This document shows positions 18,173 to 25,607 of a DNA stretch of 46,099 bases, one piece after another; positions within the stretch are counted from its first letter, which is position 1; each line of letters begins with the position of its first letter. The position numbers and the translations under genes were made by a program. The notes under the pieces are model-generated. The model had not been told where the DNA came from and did no database searches. It saw only the letters and a program-made list of their open reading frames with translations. The DNA is from JAGVPT01 sp963843065 (GTDB lineage Bacteria; Bacteroidota; Ignavibacteria; UBA10030; UBA8401), in contig CAWJKX010000150.1 in assembly GCA_963843065.1 (NCBI GenBank), forward strand, positions 1-46,099, written 5' to 3'.

Positions 18173-19330
18173 TCATTCAAATTGCAATTTTATATTGACA
18201 ATTTCCGGCCTATTCCCTGTGCGAATGGGCGGCCCCCATGTTCCGACCCCGCATGAAACGTAATAGTGAGTATTCCCTCTTTTCTTATAGCCCCAACTCA
18301 GCTCATAGACTTTCTTTGTAATAAAATTGAACGGCCATAATTGCCCGTGATGGGTATGGCCTGAGAGCTGCAGGTCTGCTCCATTTTTCTCTGCTTCCTC
18401 CAGGCGGAACGGCTGGTGGTCCATCAGGATGATTGGGTAGCTCTTGTCCACTTCCGCCATCAATTCCGACAGCGGCTTCCGCGTCTTTCCGGTAAACCCG
18501 CGAATGCTGATGTCCTCCCTTCCCACTACATACACGCTGCCGCCGATCTTCACCCAAGAGTCTCGCAGCATCGTGATGCCGTGTTCAACAAGATACCGGC
18601 AAGCCGGTTCAACCCCTCCGATATATTCGTGGTTGCCTGTGATGGCAACAACTCCGTATTTAGATTGGATCTTGCGCAATGTTTCGCCAAGGTTGTTTCT
18701 GATCACGGGGCCGATATCTTCGTCGACAACGTCGCCGGGGAGCAGAACAAGGTCGGGTTTGAGTGCGTTGATGTGCTCGACTATTCGTTCGAGCTTTGAC
18801 TTGCAAACGATCGTACCGAGATGGATATCGGAAGCGACTGCAATATTCAGCGATTTCATTCCGCGGCCATTTTTGGGAATCGTCAACACGAGTGTTTTGA
18901 TGCGCGGCGTACGGGCGTTAATGTATCCTCCAAGTACAATGAACATGACCACTGCGATGACGACAAACGAGGTTATTTCCTTTGTTCGCTCTGGATCGAT
19001 AGTAAGGAATGACGGAAAAAATGGAACGATGAAATTCAAAAGCCGGATGATATCGATCGCAAAGGCGAAGAGTAAGAAATAGACCATTGCTGCCAGCCAA
19101 AACGAGCCAAGCAAGACTAATGTGCTGCTCAACCAGGAAAGCGTAACTCGCTCCAGCATCCTTCCGGCAATGAACGAGAGGGACAAAAGGAGAAACGCCG
19201 CAACATAAACCGTTCTCCATGTCGATTGAAATCCGCCGGCCTCCCATTCTCTGACAAAGATATAGTAATTGATGAGCGCGTAGACCGAAAGAGCGATCGA
19301 AAAGAAAATAACAAAATTGATTTTTTTCAT
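18173..19330 (-). CDS. Membrane-anchored metallophosphoesterase (YkuE/YaeI type)
   Basis: 385 aa. Four N-terminal membrane helices (about 1-140) precede a calcineurin-like phosphoesterase domain with all motifs: ASDIHLG, LPGDVVDEDIG, ITGNHEYIGG, LMDHQPF and LSGHTHHGQLWP, ending VSCGVGTWGPPIR. The metal ligands (Asp, His, Asp, Asn, His, His) are all present. Relatives cleave lipid-linked phosphates such as UDP-diacylglucosamine or teichoic precursors; the substrate here is unknown. The MITE-like copy 1 lies just beyond its 3' end. Confidence 0.92.
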   Translation of the reverse strand: MKKINFVIFFSIALSVYALINYYIFVREWEAGGFQSTWRTVYVAAFLLLSLSFIAGRMLERVTLSWLSSTLVLLGSFWLAAMVYFLLFAFAIDIIRLLNFIVPFFPSFLTIDPERTKEITSFVVIAVVMFIVLGGYINARTPRIKTLVLTIPKNGRGMKSLNIAVASDIHLGTIVCKSKLERIVEHINALKPDLVLLPGDVVDEDIGPVIRNNLGETLRKIQSKYGVVAITGNHEYIGGVEPACRYLVEHGITMLRDSWVKIGGSVYVVGREDISIRGFTGKTRKPLSELMAEVDKSYPIILMDHQPFRLEEAEKNGADLQLSGHTHHGQLWPFNFITKKVYELSWGYKKRGNTHYYVSCGVGTWGPPIRTGNRPEIVNIKLQFE

Positions 19331-19375
19331 GAAAGGCGGAACGATAACAGGTGAGAAATCACAGTGAAAACCTTG

Positions 19376-20617
19376 CTAGCGAATAAAGACAAACGGCAGG
19401 TGAAGCAGCGCCCAAACGGAGTAGGTTATCGCCGTTTCTTTCCTGGTTGTCGGCGAGAGTACGGCAAAGTAGATTCCCCTGGCAACCGTGTTGCTTAACA
19501 TCGCAATGATAATCGCCGGGACTACTATTTTCGACAAAGCATCCGACCCGCGGACGAGCGAAAGGATGAACGGGCCGACGTCGGTTACGCCGACAATCGT
19601 CGAAAGTCCGAGGACGCCCGTATCTCCAAAGCTCTTTTGGACGAGACCAGTGGCTACAGAAAGAATTACGAACAATGCGGCAAACGCCATTGCCGGACGG
19701 ATTTCAAACGGGTTCTGCAGTGCCGGAACCGAATCCTGATTAGCGGACGGGCTCCGCCACATAATTCGCACTGACAAGGCAACACCGATCAAAAAAAGGA
19801 GTACCAGCCGCCAGGCCAGCACGGAAATAATACTGTCATTGATAAGCCAGATTAAAATCAGAATCCGGAGATTCATGACGCTCCCTGCAAGAACTGACGC
19901 CTGAAGTGCTTCCGTTGCACGCTGTGGATTTTTTTGCGCAATTCTTGCTACCGCCATCGTCAGGGCGGTGCTTGAGACGACGCCCCCCAGCGCGCCCGAA
20001 AGCCACATACCCACCTTCTGTCCGAATTTTTTAGAAAGAAAGTAGCCTACAAACCCGATAGAAGAAACGAGAATAACAATTTCCCAAATCTTTGTGGGAT
20101 TAAGCTTGAAAGAAGTGTATTCCTGATTCGGAAGAACCGGAAGAATAATGACGGTGACAAGGAGGAATTTTATCGTAGCGAGAAATTCGACCTTATTGAG
20201 CCGCTCAACATACGATTCGAGGGCAGCCTTTTCGGATAGCAGAATGGTGTTAACAACACCGATCGCCATCGCGATCCATACATCGACGAGGAGCGCAAGC
20301 GCGCCCGTTACGAATGTCAGAAGCGCGGAAATTTCACTTGTCGATCCAAAACGCCCGATTTTAATTTTTGCAATATACGCAATCGACGTCAGTGCTGCGA
20401 TGGACAACAAACCAACCGGCAGCATCAGCACCGCGCCAACCTTGTAGAACCATGCACATCCGAAACCAAGCAGGCTGATGATCGGATGCGTGCGTACGCC
20501 GCCGAACACCATTTTCTGTTCTTCGATTTTGGTGCTCTCGCGCTCCAACCCGACAAGAAACCCGAGGGCGAGCGCAACAAGAAACCGCAGCTCTGGCGTC
20601 CATTCAAACGTGCTCAT
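19376..20617 (-). CDS. MgtC/SapB plus DUF4010 membrane protein
   Basis: 413 aa, with about 12 membrane segments. The N-terminal MgtC-like region has ALALGFLVGLERES and GGVRTHPIISLLG. The middle and C-terminal region is DUF4010 (GGVVSSTALTMAVARIAQKNP, ILSVATGLVQKSFGDTGVLGLSTIVGVTDVGPFILSL). The function is unknown; MgtC domains are linked to Mg2+ homeostasis and membrane ATPase control, but this two-domain form is uncharacterised. It ends 45 bp upstream of the metallophosphoesterase start on the same strand, so the two may be cotranscribed. Confidence 0.88.
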   Translation of the reverse strand: MSTFEWTPELRFLVALALGFLVGLERESTKIEEQKMVFGGVRTHPIISLLGFGCAWFYKVGAVLMLPVGLLSIAALTSIAYIAKIKIGRFGSTSEISALLTFVTGALALLVDVWIAMAIGVVNTILLSEKAALESYVERLNKVEFLATIKFLLVTVIILPVLPNQEYTSFKLNPTKIWEIVILVSSIGFVGYFLSKKFGQKVGMWLSGALGGVVSSTALTMAVARIAQKNPQRATEALQASVLAGSVMNLRILILIWLINDSIISVLAWRLVLLFLIGVALSVRIMWRSPSANQDSVPALQNPFEIRPAMAFAALFVILSVATGLVQKSFGDTGVLGLSTIVGVTDVGPFILSLVRGSDALSKIVVPAIIIAMLSNTVARGIYFAVLSPTTRKETAITYSVWALLHLPFVFIR

Positions 20618-20658
20618 ACTTTATGGGGTACTATGTCTTTATTATGGAATACAGAAAA

Positions 20659-20682
20659 CAGAATACAGGGTTCTGTATTCTG
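20659..20682. repeat. Perfect 10-bp hairpin in a repeated aatacagaa tract
   Basis: CAGAATACAG, GGTT loop, CTGTATTCTG. The surrounding 20645-20705 repeats the words aatacag and ctgaata several times. It lies between the csgG-like stop and the MgtC-family start; it has no T tract, so a classic terminator is doubtful. Confidence 0.5.
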
Positions 20683-20705
20683 AATTCTGAATACTGCATT
20701 CTAAA

Positions 20706-21602
20706 TTACTTCTTTTGCCTCACAATATCGCCGACCTTGATATCTTGGCCATCGGTGATTTTAGCCTTGCTCGCTTTTCCTTTCAACGCATCCTCTATAA
20801 CCTTGATGGAGCCGACTTTCGTTTCTTCAGAGCCGAGCGAGGCGCCCGTGTCCGGATCTTTCAATTCTTCTCCCTCGCGGAAAACATTGAATTCATCCCC
20901 AATCGATACATTACCTTCAGATCCCGGTTTCATGAGGAGAGTCCCGTCGGCATTGACTTTCAAGACTTTCCCGGACCATGGCACCTTCTCCATATTATCG
21001 GCGATGAGTTTCGCACACCCGTCAACTGCTTCTCGGCATGCTTTGCCGATATCGGTATTGTCCCAATTGCTGACATCGCTGAAATCTATATCCTCATACC
21101 GCACACTGAGCCCCGTCGTCGATTCAGAACCTTCTTCCTTTTCGGCCGCGACGACTTCTCCTGTCGTCGTGTTCACGAGGCGGATATCGACCGCTGCGCG
21201 TGCAGTCTTCTTTGTGACTCCGCCGCCGAAAATCGAAACGCCGCCGGAAACCGTACTTTGTTTTGTCCCGAACTCGCTGACGCTGCCGATGACGAGCAGT
21301 TCAACGCCAAGGGCTTTGCCGATTTTTGGAGCGGACTCCGGGGTTACGACGCCGGACTGTCCGAGTTTTTGCTCCTCCAGCACCTTATCGAATTCCGCCC
21401 GTTCGATCACAACAAATTTTCCCGATTTCACCAGCGCTGTCGTCAACATATCTGCAACGCCGACGCCGACGTGATTGTACCCGCTTCCGGAGCGGTCGTC
21501 AAAACGCGAAACCGCGATGCGCTTCTTCAGCTGCGCATCAGCGTTGGTTGAAAATGCCGCAAAACAGAACGATGCAATCAGACTAAGTACTGTATATTTC
21601 AT
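20706..21602 (-). CDS. CsgG-like (curli assembly-type) exported protein
   Basis: 298 aa, with a cleavable signal (MKYTVLSLIASFCFAAFSTNADA) and no lipobox, unlike true CsgG. The CsgG core is visible: KRIAVSRFDDRSG, GVADMLTTALVKSGKFVVIERAEFDKVLEEQKLGQSG, IGKALGVELLVIGSVSEFG, then ARAAVDIRLVNTTTGEVVAAEKEEG. The last 90 residues (GKVLKVNADGTLLMKPGSEGNVSIGDEFNVFREGE) resemble a small beta domain found at the end of many CsgG-like proteins outside curli systems. No csgEFAB partners are nearby. It probably works as a periplasmic or outer-membrane associated protein of unknown role. Confidence 0.88.
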   Translation of the reverse strand: MKYTVLSLIASFCFAAFSTNADAQLKKRIAVSRFDDRSGSGYNHVGVGVADMLTTALVKSGKFVVIERAEFDKVLEEQKLGQSGVVTPESAPKIGKALGVELLVIGSVSEFGTKQSTVSGGVSIFGGGVTKKTARAAVDIRLVNTTTGEVVAAEKEEGSESTTGLSVRYEDIDFSDVSNWDNTDIGKACREAVDGCAKLIADNMEKVPWSGKVLKVNADGTLLMKPGSEGNVSIGDEFNVFREGEELKDPDTGASLGSEETKVGSIKVIEDALKGKASKAKITDGQDIKVGDIVRQKK

Positions 21603-21690
21603 AGAACCTCCGTGATGGTCTGTGGGTAGGATCGTCTTTGAAATTTTGATGCGTGAATATAGAAATTCTCGATTACAGAATCAAACGAAA

Positions 21691-21897
21691 GGTAGTGTCC
21701 TAATTTGTGGGAATACATTAAACACCCTCAGTCGTGTCATTCTGAACGAGTCCCGCGGAAGCGGGACGAAGTGAAGAATCTATGGCAATCCAGCAAGGCG
21801 CACCAACAAAGATTCAGTGTTGTAGATCCTTCGCTCCGCTCAGGATGACACGACAAAGCATTGTCGACACGACTCTTACTTAAATTAGGACACTACT
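21691..21897. mobile_element. MITE-like element, copy 2, with 8-bp target duplication
   Basis: Left end GGTAGTGTCCTAATTT; right end AAATTAGGACACTACT, which is its inverse except the last base. The element is flanked by AAACGAAA on both sides (21683-21690 and 21898-21905). The interior carries a diverged copy of the dispersed hairpin repeat (gtgtcattctgaac...gaagaatct and agatccttcgc...caggatgacac). It has no ORF. With its flanks it accounts for the 324-bp gap between the csgG-like gene and oligopeptidase B. Ends and duplication length agree with copy 1 at 17946-18105. Confidence 0.75.
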
Positions 21898-21926
21898 AAA
21901 CGAAACGCTGGGAGATGACCACGCCG

Positions 21927-23954
21927 TCATTTTGTGATCCCGAATTCCTTCAACAAAAACGCATACACAAACGCCTGCTCTTTATATGCGTCGTACCTTC
22001 CTGAAGCACCCCCATGCCCAGCCCCCATGTTCATTTTCAACAGCAAAAGGTTTGCATCCTTTTTCCTCGCGCGCATTTTCGCTGTGTACTTCGCCGGCTC
22101 CCAGTACATTACCTGGCTGTCGTTGAGCGATGCTGTGATGAGAATATCCGGATACACTTTTGCCCCGATGTTTGTATACGGGCAATACGTTTTCATATAG
22201 TCGTAATCGGCCTTCACATTCGGGTTTCCCCATTCGAGGTACTCGCCCACTGTCAGCGGCAATGTGGTGTCGAGCATTGTATTCACGACATCCACAAACG
22301 GTACTGCAAGATGAGCGGCTTTACATAAGTCAGGACGCATATTCAGCACAGCTCCGATAAGCAATCCGCCGGCGCTTCCCCCCTCGATTGCAAGCCGGTC
22401 GTTTGATGTATATCCTTCTCCAACGAGATACCCGGCGCATGCGATGAAATCGGTGAACGTATTTTTCTTTTTCAGCATCTTTCCGTCATCCCGCCATTGT
22501 TCTCCCATATCGCCCCCGCCGCGGATGTGAGCTAGCGCAAACACAACGCCCCGTTCAAGCAGGCTCAAACGCGGAATGGAAAAATCCACAGGGATCGAAA
22601 TACCGTATGAACCGTAGCCGTACAATAACAGCGGACTCGAGCCGTTCCTTTTCATCCCTTTCTTGTAGACAAGCGAGACCGGAATCTCTGTTCCGTCGGA
22701 AGCCTTTGCCCTGACACGCTCTGACACAAATTGTGCCGGGTCGTACCCGCCTAACACTTCTGTCTGTTTCAACAGCACGATCTCTCCCGATTCCATATTA
22801 TATTCGAACACCGAGCTTGGCGTAATGAACGATTGATAGCTGTACCGGAATTTTGTCGTGTTGAATTCTGGATTAGCGCTTGGGAAGGCCGAGTAGACAG
22901 GATCGGGAAAAAGAATTTCTTGAATTTTTTCCGTGCGGAAATCAAACACACGCAGCTCATTCAGCGCGTTTTTTCGTTCATTGAAGACAGCATGGTTTTC
23001 AAACAAAGCCACATCTTCCAATTTTACATCGGTCCGATGAGGAAGAAGCTCCCTCCAATTGCGGGGCGACGGGTTCTCAACCGGCGCCGTAACGAGCCGG
23101 AAATTCTTAGCCTCCTTGTTCGTGCGGATATAGAAGAGCCCTTCGCGGTGGTCGACGGAATATTCGTGCCCCTCTTCTCTTGCCAGCAGCATCGTAAACT
23201 CAATCGAAGCCCCGTCGCACGGGAGATACCGTACTTCACTGGTGATCGAACTTTCCAAGTAAAGAAATATAAATTTGTGGTCGATCGATCGGTTTACCCA
23301 AACCCTGTACAGTTCGTCTTTTTCCTCATATACCATGTCATCATTTGGAGTCCCGAGCACGTGCCTGTGCAATCTGTACGGGCGCTTTGCATAATCTTCC
23401 CTCACAAAGAAGACCGTTTTGTTATCGGACACCCATTCGGCGGAATTTACCTGCCCGAGTGCGTCCGGCAAAACCTCCCCCGTTTGAAAATTCTTAATAT
23501 ATCCCCGGTATTCGCGGAACCCCGTCGTGTCGAGGGAGTAGAGCAAGAGATTTCCATCGTCGCTGATTTTGTACAATCCAAGACCGAGGAATTGATGTCC
23601 TTTTGCAAGCTCGTTGAGATCGAGCGTAATCTGTTCTTCACCTGCCATCGAGCCGCGTTTACGGCAATACAACGGATATTGTTTTCCTTCTTCTGTCCTT
23701 GTGTAGTACCAATATTCTCCATATCTGTACGGCACACTGAGGTCAGTCTGTTTGATACGGCCGAGGATTTCCTTGTAAAGCGCCGCCTGGAACTTTTCTG
23801 TCGGCTTCATCACCGATTCGGTGTAAGCGTTTTCCGATTCCAGGTAGGAGATGACTTCCAAGTCTGTTTTTTCCCGCAACCAGAAGTAATTGTCCACACG
23901 AACGTCGCCGTGGACGGTATCAACTTTAGGATTTGTTTTTGCAACGGGAGGCAA
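21927..23954 (-). CDS. ptrB: Oligopeptidase B-type serine peptidase (S9A)
   Basis: 675 aa. The N-terminal seven-bladed propeller contains VHGDVRVDNYFWLRE, PYRYGEYWYYTRTEEGKQYPLYCRK and DTTGFREYRGY. The C-terminal hydrolase domain has LLLYGYGSYG, AHIRGGGDMGEQWRDDGKM, the nucleophile Ser in EGGSAGGLL, TASLNDSQV with the catalytic Asp, and the catalytic His in GAGHGG. It cleaves short peptides after basic residues. The start is unclear: the frame only offers TTG at 23954 before a TGA further up, with no ribosome site. A few N-terminal residues (or a signal peptide) may have been lost to the repeat lying just upstream. Confidence 0.9.
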   Translation of the reverse strand: MPPVAKTNPKVDTVHGDVRVDNYFWLREKTDLEVISYLESENAYTESVMKPTEKFQAALYKEILGRIKQTDLSVPYRYGEYWYYTRTEEGKQYPLYCRKRGSMAGEEQITLDLNELAKGHQFLGLGLYKISDDGNLLLYSLDTTGFREYRGYIKNFQTGEVLPDALGQVNSAEWVSDNKTVFFVREDYAKRPYRLHRHVLGTPNDDMVYEEKDELYRVWVNRSIDHKFIFLYLESSITSEVRYLPCDGASIEFTMLLAREEGHEYSVDHREGLFYIRTNKEAKNFRLVTAPVENPSPRNWRELLPHRTDVKLEDVALFENHAVFNERKNALNELRVFDFRTEKIQEILFPDPVYSAFPSANPEFNTTKFRYSYQSFITPSSVFEYNMESGEIVLLKQTEVLGGYDPAQFVSERVRAKASDGTEIPVSLVYKKGMKRNGSSPLLLYGYGSYGISIPVDFSIPRLSLLERGVVFALAHIRGGGDMGEQWRDDGKMLKKKNTFTDFIACAGYLVGEGYTSNDRLAIEGGSAGGLLIGAVLNMRPDLCKAAHLAVPFVDVVNTMLDTTLPLTVGEYLEWGNPNVKADYDYMKTYCPYTNIGAKVYPDILITASLNDSQVMYWEPAKYTAKMRARKKDANLLLLKMNMGAGHGGASGRYDAYKEQAFVYAFLLKEFGITK

Positions 23955-24003
23955 GGCGGTGTGATCGGTTGTTAGTTGGATGCTTCAGGTTTTTAATTCA
24001 AAG

Positions 24004-24060
24004 TTGAGGCTTCTGAAAAATGCCTGAGTAATGTCATTGCCAATTCTTCAGAAGTCTCAA
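24004..24060. repeat. Inverted repeat, short form of the element at 14451
   Basis: TTGAGGCTTCTGAA and TTCAGAAGTCTCAA are inverted arms, and the text between (aatgcctgagtaatgtcattgccaatt) equals the outer parts of the element at 14451-14608 with its inner core removed. It lies between the oligopeptidase start and the phosphatase stop. Confidence 0.65.
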
Positions 24061-24108
24061 GTTATAACTCATAACGTAAAACCCATCTCCCGGATTTATA
24101 GTGTCTAA

Positions 24109-25338
24109 CTACTTTATCCTCTTGACGACAACAATTGTCTTATCGTCGGAATATTTCCCCTTCGAACTGAACTTCTGGACGTCTTCCAGGAGTAATCGTG
24201 CAATGTCTTTCGCGCTTTCCTGTTTGAATTCCAACAACTTGTCGGTCAACCGTTTTTCCGAATATTGATTCCCGCCGGCATCCATTGTCTCCGTAACTCC
24301 GTCTGTAAACAGCAAAAGAACATCCCCCTTGGCGATCATAATCCCTTCACTCCGGAAAGCCTGGTCGGGGAAAGGCCCGATGACATTTCCCGTCGATTCG
24401 AGCGCCTCCGTTGCATTTGTCTTCGCACGATAGAGAATAGGGTTAGGATGTCCCGCGTTAACATAAACGCATAAGCCGTGTTTATCGTTGATGAGCTCGG
24501 CGTAAAAAAGTGTAAGGAACCTGTCGTCGCTGAATGCCCTGTGAACGAGTGTATTGATGTTGCGGATGAGTGCAGTAATTTTTGTTTGATACGACGCGCC
24601 CATGCGGAGGGCGCCGGAGACGTAGAGCGCCTGAACGGCGGCAGAAATCCCTTTGCTTGCAGCGTCGCCGATGACAATACTCACACGGTCATTGTCATCG
24701 CTCACGATGTAATCAAAGAAATCTCCGCCGACGACCCTGTCGGCAACCGAGATACCGAACATTTCATAATTATGAAATCGCAGCTCGTGCTCGGGAAGAA
24801 TGCTCCGTTGAATTTCGCGTGCCTTGTCCAGATCTTTCTCGATCTGCGCGCTCTTCCGCTCGATATGCCTGCTTTTCAGCATCGATGTGACAGCGATGCC
24901 GATAATGTTGAGCGTCGGCGCAATCTGGTCGTGAGTCAGGTCGGTGTTGAACGACATCACGTACCGGTAAAGCTCGCCACCTCGCACTTTCACTAATTCA
25001 CCAACGCCGGTCGCCGAATATTTGAAAATCCCCTTGCTGCGGAGGTAGGCATTCGTTTCTTTGGCCACGATGGTGCGATGTTTTGGAAGCGTTTTGAACA
25101 CGCGGTACTCATTTACTTTGACGAGAAAGTGGGGTTTAATTTTTTCCATCGCCCCCACTTGCCCGATGAGTTTGTACGCATATTTCGATGTGTTCAACTT
25201 CCAGACCCGCCCTCCTTGAATTTCAATCCTGTCATTTTGTATGATCTGGTGGAGCACGTGCTTGAGGAGCTCTTCGCTGGATTCGAATTTTCTGCTGTCA
25301 AAACTTTCAATCGTCTTATGTAATTGCCGCTGATTCAT
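24109..25338 (-). CDS. PP2C-type (SpoIIE/RsbU) serine phosphatase
   Basis: 409 aa from the ATG at 25338 with AAAGGA about 5 bases upstream; the frame is open further upstream but without a better start. Residues 1-180 form an unrecognised, helix-rich regulatory part (KTIESFDSRKFESSEELLKHVL...). The phosphatase domain follows: KAREIQRSILPEHELRFHNYE, VGGDFFDY with metal-binding Asp, VIGDAASKGISAA, NAGHPNPILYR, LLLFTDGVTE and YSDDKTIVVV. It should dephosphorylate an anti-sigma antagonist or similar partner, but no such partner gene is in the window. Confidence 0.9.
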   Translation of the reverse strand: MNQRQLHKTIESFDSRKFESSEELLKHVLHQIIQNDRIEIQGGRVWKLNTSKYAYKLIGQVGAMEKIKPHFLVKVNEYRVFKTLPKHRTIVAKETNAYLRSKGIFKYSATGVGELVKVRGGELYRYVMSFNTDLTHDQIAPTLNIIGIAVTSMLKSRHIERKSAQIEKDLDKAREIQRSILPEHELRFHNYEMFGISVADRVVGGDFFDYIVSDDNDRVSIVIGDAASKGISAAVQALYVSGALRMGASYQTKITALIRNINTLVHRAFSDDRFLTLFYAELINDKHGLCVYVNAGHPNPILYRAKTNATEALESTGNVIGPFPDQAFRSEGIMIAKGDVLLLFTDGVTETMDAGGNQYSEKRLTDKLLEFKQESAKDIARLLLEDVQKFSSKGKYSDDKTIVVVKRIK

Positions 25339-25442
25339 AGTTCCTTTGCTCGGGTTTGATGATTTTGGCAACAAAATGTAACGACATATTCCCCAAGAAA
25401 CAAGGCAGAATGAATTACCCTTTCTGAAACATAAACTTTTTT

Positions 25443-25533
25443 TTAACCGCGAAGACGCCAAGTCCGCCAAGAAGTATGAGTATAACGGACAATAAAACCC
25501 TTGGCGTTCTTTGCGTCTTGGCGGTAAAACATA
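25443..25533. repeat. Imperfect inverted repeat upstream of mutS
   Basis: aaccgcgaagacgccaag and cttggcgttctttgcgtcttggcggt are inverted partners enclosing about 45 bases. The same kind of text (gacgc..ccaag) appears in the hairpin at 15590-15648. It lies in the 270-bp gap between the divergent phosphatase and mutS genes. Confidence 0.5.
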
Positions 25534-25607
25534 CATTTATGCATTGTCATCAGCAGGACAAATGGTCCGTTCTTGATTGCCCGCCGATTTTTTCCTACCT
25601 TTTTATT

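Noticed and set aside
22833..23975. 380-codon ORF on the plus strand
   Set aside because: Lies antisense to the oligopeptidase B gene, has no recognisable motifs and a skewed Phe/Arg/Val composition; a shadow.
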